From the NCBI GenBank assembly GCA_949299825.1, contig CASGBP010000004.1, forward strand, positions 1-22,326: a DNA stretch of 22,326 nt. Direction: 5' to 3'. Below are positions 7,937 to 16,255 of the stretch, one piece after another. This DNA comes from an uncultured Mycoplasmataceae bacterium. GTDB lineage: Bacteria > Bacillota_I > Bacilli_A > Mycoplasmatales > Mycoplasmoidaceae. Within the stretch, counting starts at the first letter, position 1; the number at the start of each line of letters is the position of its first letter. The notes beneath the pieces are model-generated. The model saw nothing but the letters and a program-made list of their open reading frames with translations. It ran no database searches and was not told the DNA's origin. Both the position numbers and the translations under genes were made by a program.

Positions 7937-10786
7937 TTATTTTAAAAGAATTTGTTTATTTTGCTTAAAGTTATTATAAAAATATCTAGAATAATAAAAT
8001 CCTTGAACTAATAATAAAACTAATATACTTATTGAAAAAGAAATTCATATTAAGGTAAATTCAAATTGACCAAGATAAACAGATTTATAAACTTCTAATG
8101 CTGATGCACCGTTGTGAATATCAAGAAAAACTGTTCTAACATCAGGTATATAGAATATCATTGATATCAAAATAATTCCTAAGCCTAATGAACCCACTAA
8201 AAAAGGATTATCAATTAAATTTTTATTAAATAAAATTGGTTTGTTAGATTTACAATTAAAACCTTGCATAAATCTTGCAAAAGCTAATGTCATAAAAGCA
8301 CATGATGAAGCAGTTTCAAACCTTATATTTTGAACTGAACTTAAATTATCCTGTACCAACATTGAAATATCTAGTGAGTAATAAACTATAAAAAAGGATA
8401 TCAATACAACTAAGGACATAATCAGTGATTCATATAAAATAGTGAGCATAAATTTCTTTGTTAGAAAAAATTCATTAGCTAATCTTGGTTTCTCATAAAT
8501 TACATCTTTTTTATATTTCTCAAGTCCAAGTGATATAGCAGGTCAAGAATCAGTTAGAATGTTTAAAAATAGTAATTGGATAGCACTAAATGGAACAGTT
8601 GTAATTCTTAAGGCTAAAGAAAAAATTGTGATAGCGATAGCAATAATCACAGTAGCCAAATTTCCAGTTAATAAAAATCTGATTGAGCTCTTAATGTTGT
8701 TATAAATACTTCTACCAAACTTAACTGCAGAAACAATAGTAGCAAAATTATCATCAGTTAAAATAATAGAAGCTGCATCTTTTGATACCTCTGTTCCGGT
8801 AATTCCCATTGCTACTCCAATATCAGATTGTTTTAGAGCAGGAGCATCATTTACTCCATCACCAGTCATTGAAACAATTTTATTTTGAGATTGTCATGCT
8901 TTAACAATTTTAATCTTGTCTTGTGGTGATACTCTTGCATAAACTGAATATCTTGCAATATCTTTTGCTAATTTAGCATCACTAATATTGCTTAACTCTA
9001 CTCCACTTAATGATCAATCATTTTCTTTATAAATACCTATTTGTTTTGCAATTGCAATCGCTGTAGATACATGATCTCCTGTTATCATAACAACTCGAAT
9101 ATTAGCTATCTCACATTCTTTAATTGCTTGAATAACTTCCTCTCTAGGTGGATCAATCATTGCAATTAATCCTACAAAAGTCATATTAGATTCATCATTA
9201 AATGATAGCGATGATTTATTAAACTCTTTTTTTGCAAAACATAAAACTCTTTTCCCTTGTGAAGAAAATTCATTATTTGCCTTAAGAATTTTATCAATGT
9301 CCTTTTTAGTAATCTTTCGATCTTTTCCATTTTCACAAATTTTTGTACACTTATACAATAATTTATCAACAGCACCTTTTGTTAACATTAATTTTTCAGT
9401 TTTAAATTTCACTAAGGTTGACATCATCATTCGATCACTATCAAAGGCAATCTCTGATAAACGTTGATATTGTTCATTTAATTTATTACTATCCATTTTT
9501 TGTTTTTCATAAAACTCAACCAAACAAACTTCAGATGGATCACCAACAACATTGTTTTTATTAACTTTTGCATCAGAGCATAATACACTATATTTAATTA
9601 AATTAATATGATCGTTGTCCTTAACATTTAATTGTTCATCATTGTAACTCTTGTTATTGATATAAAAATTCTTTACAGTCATTTTGTTTTGAGTTAATGT
9701 ACCTGTCTTATCAGAACATATTACTGATACAGAACCCAAACCTTCAACTGATTTTAAATCCTTTACAATAGCATTTTGTTTTGCCATTTTTTTAGTAGAT
9801 ATTGAAAGAACAATAGTAACAATTGAACTAAGTGCTTCAGGAATCACTGCAACTGCTAAGGCAATTGAAAAATTTAAGGTTGATGAAACACTACCAATAA
9901 TTGCACTTTGAGACATATCAGTAAAAGCAATTTTAGAGATATTAAAAACAAATAATAAGGTACATATGCCCAAAACAACTCACATTAAAATTTTTGCTAA
10001 TTTATCTAAATTTACTTGTAAAGGAGTTTTTTGTTCAATAGTGTTATTTAAAATAGTATTTATTTTTCCTATTTCAGTTTCTTTCCCTACTGCTGTAACA
10101 ATGGCCTTAGCTCTTCCATAAGTTGCTAAACAACCTGAATAAACACAATTTAATCTATCTCCTAGACCAACCTTATCTTTCTTAATAACATTACTATGCT
10201 TTAATACATTTTCTGATTCACCAGTTAAAGATGATTCATTAATTTTTAATGATGCACATTCAAATAATCTTGCATCAGCTGGAATTAAATCACCAGCATC
10301 AATTATCAAAATATCACCAACTACAACATCCTTTGAATCAATTACAATTGAACAATTATTTCTCAATACTTTACATTTAGGCGAAGAGAGCTTCTTTAAA
10401 CTATCCAATGATTTCTGGGATTTTATTGTTTGGATTGTACCAAACGTAGCATTTAAAATAGTTACTACCACAATTAAGATAAAATTCTCTCATCCATTTA
10501 TAGTTAATAATTCATGACCTCATGATTTACCATCAGTGGGAAAAATGGATACTATAAGTGAAATGATTGATGAAACTAACAAAACTATCATCAAAACATC
10601 TTTATATTGTTCAAGAAAAATTTTTCATCATGTTTTCTTTTTTTTGCTAGTTATAGCATTGCTTCCATATTTCTGTCGGTTAATTAAAACCTGAGAATCA
10701 TTCAACCCTTTTTTTAGATCAGTATTGAATTCCTTAACAACACTTGGTATTTCTTTGGCATAATAATCATTTTCAACATTTGTCAT
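7937..10786 (-). CDS. P-type cation ATPase, Ca2+-transporting type (P2A)
   Basis: A membrane pump that couples ATP hydrolysis to cation export. It has 949 aa in one frame with TGA tryptophans. Motifs in order: TGES of the actuator domain (188-191), IPEAL in M4 with E317 matching Ca2+ ligand E309 of SERCA, CSDKTGTLTQNKM with phosphorylated D359, TGDGVNDAP (641-649), and NILTD in M6 (N742, T745, D746 matching N796, T799, D800). In M5 the motif TGNLAT keeps N709 but has T712 where SERCA has E771, as in PMR1-type pumps with a single Ca2+ site. About ten membrane helices fit. The ATG overlaps the stop of the zinc-ribbon gene by one base (TAATG) with no good Shine-Dalgarno, so it probably depends on coupling. 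Ca2+ is the best guess; Mn2+ is possible. Confidence 0.93.
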
Positions 10787-11223
10787 TAGGATAAAATAAC
10801 CTCAAAATTCGCATATACATTTTTAGTAGGTTTTGCCCTTACTTCCACATTATATTTATTTCAATCGATACCATTATATATCTTATCTCATTTACGTTGA
10901 ATAGATTCAGCATTAGATTGAACATATTTAATTGTTTCTTCTAGAGTGAAATCACTTATCATACAAGTTAACATTTTATATCATTTGTCATTTGAGTATT
11001 TTATCTTTTGAAATAATGAATTTGTTTTAGGTGAAAAAGAAATCTTGCAATCATTACATTTAAAGATACGATTTTCCTCATCAACCAATTTAATGTTACT
11101 AGATTTGCACTTTTGACAATTAGTAGCATGAAAAGCATCATCATATATATCTTGAAAAATTCTTTCTACAATATTTTGAATATTAATAATTTCTTGTGAT
11201 GACTCTTGTATTTTTTTTTGCAT
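10786..11223 (-). CDS. Zinc-ribbon protein resembling the N-terminus of IS1595-type transposases
   Basis: A 145-aa protein. After about 35 helical residues comes a four-cysteine ribbon: C36-x2-C39 (NCQKCK) and C56-x2-C59 (KCNDCK), followed by ISFSPKTNSLFQKIKYSNDK and then WYKML. This layout (CxxC, ykCxxC, FS-x-TgTlF, a spacer, W, then a helical HTH-like part) resembles the zinc-ribbon head of IS1595-family transposases, but there is no DDE catalytic domain. It could be a domesticated DNA-binding regulator. That is inference from motif layout. The downstream P-type ATPase starts on its stop codon (TAATG), so the two are co-expressed. A TATAAT ends 10 nt before the ATG and there is no Shine-Dalgarno, so the transcript may be nearly leaderless. 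Confidence 0.8.
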
Positions 11224-11233
11224 AATACCATTG

Positions 11234-11239
11234 ATTATA
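11234..11239 (-). promoter_or_regulatory. -10 box of the zinc-ribbon/P-ATPase operon
   Basis: TATAAT on the minus strand with only 10 nt to the ATG at 11223, giving a leader of a few nucleotides. It overlaps the -35 region of the divergent trxA promoter, so the two promoters are likely to compete for RNA polymerase. Confidence 0.5.
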
Positions 11240-11263
11240 ACATTTTATACTTTATTGTATAAT
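11235..11263 (+). promoter_or_regulatory. trxA promoter
   Basis: -10 TATAAT at 11258-11263 (in TTGTATAATG) and a weak -35 TTATAA at 11235-11240 with a 17-nt spacer. The start should fall about 11 nt before the strong AGGAGG at 11271-11276. The -35 shares bases with the -10 of the divergent operon. Confidence 0.6.
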
Positions 11264-11280
11264 GATTAAAAGGAGGCATT

Positions 11281-11589
11281 ATGCAATCAATTAATAGTAA
11301 AAAAGAGTTTGATGAATTAATAACTAATAATAACTATGTTGTAGTTAAATTTTATGCAGATTGATGTGGACCTTGTAAAATGTTATCTCCAGTTTACAAG
11401 GAGGTTTCAGAGGAACTAAAGGATATGAAGCTTGTTGAAGTTAATGTAGATAACAATCAAGATATTGCAACTCAATATAATGTTCAATCTATCCCAACGA
11501 TTATTTTCATTAGAGATGGTAAAGAAGTTGGAAAAGCAATGGGTTTTATGGCAAAAGACGCATTAATTGAAAAAATTAAATCTTACTAG
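11281..11589 (+). CDS. trxA: Thioredoxin
   Basis: Small cytoplasmic disulfide reductase of 102 aa, normal length. The redox site is WCGPC within FYADWCGPCKM, its Trp encoded by TGA. The cis-proline is in QSIPTIIFIRDGK and the fold-typical VNVDNNQDIATQYNV lies before it. AGGAGG at 11271-11276 sets the ATG start. It is the only plus-strand gene here, divergent from the zinc-ribbon/ATPase operon, with its own promoter and a strong terminator. Its electron donor (thioredoxin reductase) is not in the window. Confidence 0.97.
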
Positions 11590-11614
11590 TTATTGTTTTA
11601 AGGTATAGAAAGAA

Positions 11615-11648
11615 AAAGAAACCTCAATGAAAGAGGTTTCTTTTTTTT
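11615..11648. terminator. Bidirectional terminator between trxA and the 138-aa gene
   Basis: Stem GAAACCTC (618-625 of this kilobase) and GAGGTTTC (633-640), extended by A/T pairs, with a 7-nt loop. Eight Ts follow on the plus strand (trxA) and a T-rich run follows on the minus strand, so it can end both convergent transcripts. Confidence 0.88.
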
Positions 11649-11665
11649 ATAAACAAAACATAGAA

Positions 11666-12082
11666 CTAAATGGTTGGAAAAATTTTAAATGAGCTAATAA
11701 AATAACCGTTAACTAATTCTCTATCATTAACCACTCGAAAATTATTTATCTTCAAAAATCTATTAAATTCATTAATTACATCAAGTGTTGAACAATATAT
11801 TTGATTAACTACTTCTAAAGATGCTAGATTCTTAAAGTCATTTTCAATAGTTTTAAAAACATTATAATATTTTTCTAATGCTCCAGGTGGATTTGGAATA
11901 GTTAGTGAGTTTTCTTTAATAAATTCAAGATATGATAATCCAAATAAACTAGTAGTAATAGGATCTAAGTAATCTTTTCATTTTTTTAAATTACTATTTT
12001 TTTCTCTTAAATCAAGTATAAAAATCTCATTAAATTTTCTAATAATGTTTATTAATTCATCAAACTTTTCAAACTTTCTCAT
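11666..12082 (-). CDS. Hypothetical protein directly downstream of tRNA-Lys (138 aa)
   Basis: An intact 139-codon frame, MRKFEKFDELINIIRKFNEI at its start and SSFKIFPTI at its end, with one TGA tryptophan (KKWKDYLDP). It reads like a soluble, helical, charged protein. No membrane segment, cysteine cluster or known motif is visible and I do not recognise it. The ATG is 12 nt beyond the 3' CCA of tRNA-Lys with no Shine-Dalgarno. It has no promoter of its own, so it is probably made from the tRNA transcript after 3' processing. The shared terminator at 11615-11648 follows its TAG. Coding is supported by the long open frame in AT-rich DNA and by its position between two RNA signals, not by homology. 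Confidence 0.7.
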
Positions 12083-12094
12083 AATTTAATAAAA

Positions 12095-12170
12095 TGGTGC
12101 ACCATACAGGACTCGAACCTGTGACCCATTGATTAAGAGTCAATTGCTCTACCAACTGAGCTAATGGTGC
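12095..12170 (-). tRNA. tRNA-Lys (anticodon CUU)
   Basis: A 76-nt cloverleaf on the minus strand. The acceptor GCACCAT pairs with ATGGTGC, discriminator A, and the CCA is encoded. The D-arm is GCTC...GAGC, the anticodon stem ATTGA/TCAAT encloses the loop CTCTTAA (anticodon CTT), and the T-arm is ACAGG TTCGAGT CCTGT. A TATAAT sits just upstream with the expected start 1-2 nt before the mature 5' end. Confidence 0.97.
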
Positions 12171-12178
12171 ACTTTTAT

Positions 12179-12184
12179 ATTATA
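12179..12184 (-). promoter_or_regulatory. -10 box of tRNA-Lys
   Basis: TATAAT on the minus strand, 8 nt before the first tRNA base, so transcription would start almost at the mature 5' end. No clear -35. Confidence 0.6.
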
Positions 12185-12276
12185 ATATAACAACAAAATT
12201 AATCTTCTTTAATATATTTGTTACAAAAAATTAATATATGAAACCTAGCAAATAATTAACAATAGAGTCTAAAAAC

Positions 12277-13872
12277 CTAATTAACACTATCAATTAGTAC
12301 TTTCTTTTGTTCATATCGAAAAGAAATTTGTTTCTTCTTTATAATTTGATTTGTTAAATTATTCTCAAAGAGTGCCTTTGTAAATCTTTTCTTAAACTGA
12401 TCAAATTCATTTCTAACATCTCTTGCCCCTTTTGTAGTGTCAACATCACATAAAATTTCATCATAAACTTTTTCCTTATCAAAAGATAAAGAAGTATTGT
12501 TCTTATTAAAAAAATCAAGTAGCTTACAAAATTGAATATCAAGAATTTTATATAAATCATTCTTAGAAGAAATTAAATTAAAAACTAAAATATTTTCCTT
12601 TCCTATTCTTCCTAAAAGTTCAGGTCTATTCAAAACATTAGAGAAATAATTATCAATGTCTTCTTTAACAATTTTACAAACTTTTTCATAGCTAAAATCT
12701 GATTTTATTTTGTTAGCACCTATGTTTGAAGTAAAGATTATTATGTTATTTTTAAAACTAATTTTTTCTCCCTGATTAGAAGTTATATATCCTTCATCAA
12801 GTAGTTGTAAAAATAGATCAAACACTAAATTATGGGCTTTTTCAATTTCATCAAAAAGAATAATTGAATTAGGATTTTTCTTCATTACATTAACAAGAAT
12901 TCCTCCTTCTTCAAAACCTACAAAACCATGATCAGCCCCAATTAACTTATTAATAGATACCTCATTTTTGTATTCACTCATGTCAAATCTATTTATGTTG
13001 TCATGATTGTATAAGAACTCATTTAATGCTTTACATGTTTCAGTTTTACCTACCCCAGTTGGACCTGCAAAGAAAAAAATACCAGCAGGTCTGTTTTGGT
13101 CAGTTATTCCATATGACAATTGAATAAGATGATCATTTATTTCATTTAATACATCATCTTGACCAATTACCCTATCTTTAAAAAAATCAACAAAGGATTT
13201 AACCTTATTTAAACTTAATTTTTTAGTAATATTCTTATTTGAATTATTGTCAGCAACTTGCTTTTTATTACTTGTCTTTGTTCTATTTACTTTAGTATTA
13301 GTAATTGCAGTAGACTTTGTCTTTTTTTTAATTTTGTTCTCATTATTTGCCAGGATAGTGAAATTACCATTAATCTCTTTATCCAATGGGCTTTCTTTGA
13401 AAATTTCTTCATTATATTCATCATCATCTGCATAATATGTGTCATCAAATTTTGGTCATAATTTATCATCATAGTATTCTCTATTATTAATATAAACTTT
13501 AAAGTAGTTATTATATAAGCTTCTAGAACCATGCTCTATTAATCAATCATCCATACTAGAAACATAATCTATCATTTCATTATAGTTATAGACTGTAACA
13601 GAAATTCCATAATCTTGAAAATCTTTTAATATATCATTGTGGTTCTTTTGTGTGCACAAAAATATATAATAACCAAAGGTTGATAAATGACAAACATAAT
13701 CTCCTGTTTTATAGAAATTAAATGTTTTATAAAAGGAGCTCAATGATTGTAATGCATTTTCAATGCTGTTAAGATCTATATTATTTTGAACGTTATCAAT
13801 ACATAAAAAATAAGACTTTTTATAGTCCTGTCGTGAATAGTTTTTTTTAAACTCATATAAAAAAAATCCCAC
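12277..13872 (-). CDS. Clp-like AAA+ ATPase, single D2-type ring with an unknown N-terminal domain
   Basis: A 531-aa protein in one frame once TGA is read as Trp. Residues 1-110 form an unfamiliar alpha/beta-looking domain with several Cys and Tyr (for example YFLCIDNVQ). An acidic Tyr-rich stretch (YYADDDEYNEE, about 143-153) and a Lys-rich linker lead to an AAA+ module like the second ring of ClpA/ClpB. That module has DRVIGQDDVL (about 233-242), Walker A GPTGVGKT (270-277), pore-loop-like HGFVGFEEGG, Walker B IILFDEIEKA (about 337-346), sensor 1 FTSNIGA, Arg-finger region LLGRIG and sensor 2 GARDVRNEF. ClpB's N domain, first ring and coiled-coil M domain are absent. GTG at 13872 is chosen because GGAGG lies 7 nt upstream and no better start exists. 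It may be a remodelling factor. No CIRCE heat-shock element was seen. It lies beside the restriction-modification genes but has its own promoter. Confidence 0.88.
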
Positions 13873-13941
13873 GCGGATTCCTCCATTTATTACAAGTACA
13901 TTACATATATTTAAAATAAATACATATAGCAATAAATACTT

Positions 13942-13970
13942 ATTATAATTTTACCAAAATAAAAATGTAA
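13942..13970 (-). promoter_or_regulatory. Promoter of the Clp-like ATPase gene
   Basis: On the minus strand, -35 TTACAT (13965-13970), a 17-nt spacer and -10 TATAAT (13942-13947), the best full promoter match in the window. The leader would be about 60 nt. The surrounding gap (13873-14064) otherwise holds only a weak 5-bp inverted repeat at 14028-14043. Confidence 0.65.
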
Positions 13971-14064
13971 TACAAAATTGAGGTTTTATTAATAAGACTT
14001 GATTAAACTAACATAAGAATAAATAGAGTGTATTAATTTACACATATTATATAAATTGATTTGT

Positions 14065-14901
14065 TTATTTATCATAGATAATATTTTTAATATTTCTAAA
14101 AAATGATTCTATGTTATAAATGTAGCCATAATTATATAATTCATTCATTTTTTTCTTTATAGTTGAAATGCCTTTTCCATCGGCTAATCATATAAATGTA
14201 TAATCTTTTAAATTATTAGAAATACTTTTATATAAATCATGATAACCTCTTGCCGTCTCATTAATTTTAGAACCACCTGAATTATAAAATGATGATTCGA
14301 TAAGAAATGTTTTATTTAAATTAATATTCTTAATGACTATATCAAATTTCTTTTCATCGTCCATTATGTTTATCTTTTTTTGTTCATATATTTTAATATT
14401 GTTATCATCTTTAAACATATTTAATAACTCATTAAAAAGTAGGCTCTCGATTTTGTCACCATTTCTGTTTTTTCTTGCATTTGTATCCATTCCTACTTCT
14501 ACACCAAAAACATAATCAACAAAATTTTTAATTCTTCCATTAATGATATGATCTAATAGACCAGAAACATTTAATAAATTATATATACTAGTTGGAGAAG
14601 ATACAATTTCATTAAATTCCATATTGATATTATTTATTAATATCTTAGAAATATATTCCTTGCGTAATGCTAATAAAATGTAAATTGAATCAAAACACTG
14701 CTTATTTTTAAAATGTAGATATTTTATTCTATTCAATAACTCACTTTTATTATTACAAATTAAATAATTTAAAGCATTTAAATCTGACTCGATTTTCATC
14801 ATATTATTTTGTATCTTATTAAAATCAATTAATGTTGATGGATCAATAACTTTTTCTTTTAAGGTATCAATATATTCTTCAAAGGTATATTTAGATTTCA
14901 T
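14065..14901 (-). CDS. Type II restriction endonuclease, DpnII family (GATC)
   Basis: Cleaves unmethylated GATC. At 278 aa it is close to DpnII length. The family core is clear: FVDYVFGVEVGMDTNARKNR followed by NGDKIE, KFDIVIKN, and the nuclease segment FLIESSFYNSGGSKINETAR, which parallel the DpnII sequence as I remember it (GVEVGMDTNGRKNR, RFDFVIKN, LIEVNFYSGSGSKLNETAR). One TGA (FIWLADGKG) lies near the C-terminus. Its ATG lies 11 nt inside the methyltransferase gene, so the two are translationally linked; GAGGTG lies 13 nt upstream, rather far for a Shine-Dalgarno. Nothing suggests truncation. Confidence 0.94.
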
Positions 14902-15715
14902 AATTAGTTACAATCACCTCTTTACCAGTTCTTATTCTGGAATTGGCTTTGGAATTTATCATTCTATTTGTATCAATGTACCTAATATGAAAGTTTTTAT
15001 ACAATTCATTTATTAGCTTAGTATTGTGATTTGATAACATCCATTTTACGTTTATTGAATCTAGTTTTTTTAATTTATTAGCAAGTTTAATTTGATTTTC
15101 TTGTCCAAATGATGATTTGTTATAACTATCAAAACCTTTAACTCCAATTTCATAGTCATATGGTGGATCACAATAAACAAAATCTCCTTCTTTTGCTAAA
15201 TCTAATATTTCTAGATAGTTTTTGTTGAATATTTTAATATTGTTATTTTTTAAATATTTATTTCAATTTAAAATGTTTTCCTTGTTATATAAATTCAAGG
15301 AATCTTTATTCTTAAAATTAAATGGAACATTAAATTGTCCATATGCATTTACTCTATATAAACCATTAAAACAAGTTTTATTCAAATAAATAAATCTTGC
15401 AGCAACATCTATTTGTTTAGTATTTGTTTCTTTTCTAATTTTGTAAAAATATTCTTTATTATGCTTTTGTTTATAAAAATCTAATTGTTTAATTAATTCA
15501 GATGGATAATTTTTTAGACATTTATATGTGGATATTAATTCATTATTAATGTCATTGATTATAGCGTTTTCAGGTTGAAGATAACACAACATTGATCCAC
15601 CACCTATAAATGGTTCAATATAGTTGTTAAAATCCTTGGGTAAATATTTATATAATTCATTCTTAATAACGATTCTTTTCCCACCAACTCATTTAACAAA
15701 TGGTAGTAAATTAAT
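14891..15715 (-). CDS. GATC adenine-N6 DNA methyltransferase (Dam/DpnM family), non-canonical start
   Basis: Methylates adenine in GATC and protects the host from the neighbouring DpnII-type nuclease. An alpha-class N6-MTase: LLPFVKWVGGKR, then SAM motif EPFIGGGS, IINDINNEL, TCFNGLYRVNAYGQFNVP, and the catalytic VYCDPPYDYE; the C-terminus is RTGKEVIVTNYEI. The frame is complete relative to the family, about 270 aa, with TGA tryptophans in VKWVGG and NWNKYL. The start is odd: an in-frame TAG lies at 15725-15727, only four codons upstream of the annotated start, and no ATG, GTG or TTG occurs before the motifs. The first ATG (15592) would remove the SAM-binding motif. I place the start at ATT (15713-15715, INLLPF) as the least bad choice. 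There is no Shine-Dalgarno. Confidence 0.85.
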
Positions 15716-15809
15716 ATTATGTAACTAAAATTAAGAAAGTATCTACAAAAAGTAATTTTAAGTAAGTAAAAATATCGATGAAATGAATATAGATCCAATG
15801 AAGTATGAA

Positions 15810-15938
15810 TTATTTATCTTTTAGATATTTTATTTCTCTAATAATATCTTCTCTATCATCTTGGTTTAGTGCATCGTCACACATTTTTTTAATTTCTTCT
15901 ATTGAAGGATATTTATATTTTTTTTTAATTTTAATCAT
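15810..15938 (-). CDS. Small ORF upstream of the restriction-modification genes (42 aa)
   Basis: A 42-codon frame beginning MIKIKKKYKYPSIEEIKKMC and ending REIKYLKDK, highly charged and probably helical. GAGGTC lies 4 nt before the ATG and an extended -10 box with a perfect inverted repeat lies upstream. It is followed after 94 nt by the methyltransferase frame, which could be on the same transcript. I do not recognise it, and it lacks an obvious helix-turn-helix, so calling it a controller protein would be a guess. Evidence for coding is the Shine-Dalgarno, the protein-like composition and the position. It could also be a leader peptide or a gene remnant. Confidence 0.5.
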   Translation of the reverse strand: MIKIKKKYKYPSIEEIKKMCDDALNQDDREDIIREIKYLKDK

Positions 15939-15958
15939 TTTGACCTCAAATTTAAGGC

Positions 15959-15983
15959 TATAACTACATTTTTAGTTATATCA
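15959..15983 (-). promoter_or_regulatory. Operator-like inverted repeat over a candidate promoter
   Basis: Perfect 8-bp inverted repeat TATAACTA (959-966) and TAGTTATA (973-980) with a 6-nt spacer. On the minus strand its first arm overlaps an extended -10 box TGATATAAC (15975-15983), and the repeat spans the expected transcription start. A protein bound here would block the promoter of the 42-aa ORF and probably of the restriction-modification genes. An RNA hairpin in the leader is the alternative. Confidence 0.5.
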
Positions 15984-16255
15984 TTTTTGTATTATTTCAA
16001 TCTTCAAATTCTCTACTCAATATTTTAATTTATATGTATTGTAAATAATGACATTTAGTTTTTATATATTTTCAAAGAATTATTTGCATAATTTAAATTA
16101 TGTTCATAAAGTTATCATATTACATAAATGTAGATTGAGCTAGTATTATGAAAATTAACAATTTAATTTAACACTATTTATATAGTAAATTTGTTATACT
16201 ATTTTGTATGAAAAGTTCAGTTAATATTAATTATTTAACATTTTTAAAAATTTAA
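15984..16255. other. Gene-free AT-rich stretch
   Basis: Only very short frames occur on either strand (the longest likely start, an ATG at 16208 on the plus strand, has 15 codons). AT-only palindromes such as TTAATATTAA are present. No GC-containing terminator for the prs-to-GlmU-like transcript, no RNA fold and no repeat to other parts of the window could be recognised. Confidence 0.6.

Noticed and set aside
12171..12276. Terminator between the Clp-like gene and tRNA-Lys
   Set aside because: No stem with GC pairs and no T-run was found; only the tRNA promoter is supported.
12277..13932. Splitting the Clp-like region into two genes, one starting at TTG 13386 and one at TTG 13932
   Set aside because: Both parts are in one frame, separated only by TGA codons that read as Trp, and GTG 13872 has a good Shine-Dalgarno.
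14028..14043. Inverted repeat GTGTA/TACAC as terminator after the restriction nuclease
   Set aside because: Only 5 bp of stem and no T-run following on the minus strand.
15604..15798. An open frame from a TTG codon at 15798 overlapping the start of the methyltransferase, which could supply its N-terminus by frameshift
   Set aside because: It is in another frame, begins with TTG lacking a Shine-Dalgarno, its composition is hydrophobic AT-noise, and no slippery site is seen at the join.
15976..16029. Minus-strand 17-codon frame ending in EFEDWNNTKMI
   Set aside because: Protein-like in composition but no ATG at its beginning, no Shine-Dalgarno and ended by the inverted repeat; could be a gene remnant but cannot be supported.
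16208..16255. Plus-strand ATG with 15 codons (MKSSVNINYLTFLKI)
   Set aside because: Too short, no Shine-Dalgarno, and it runs into the end of the GlmU-like gene.
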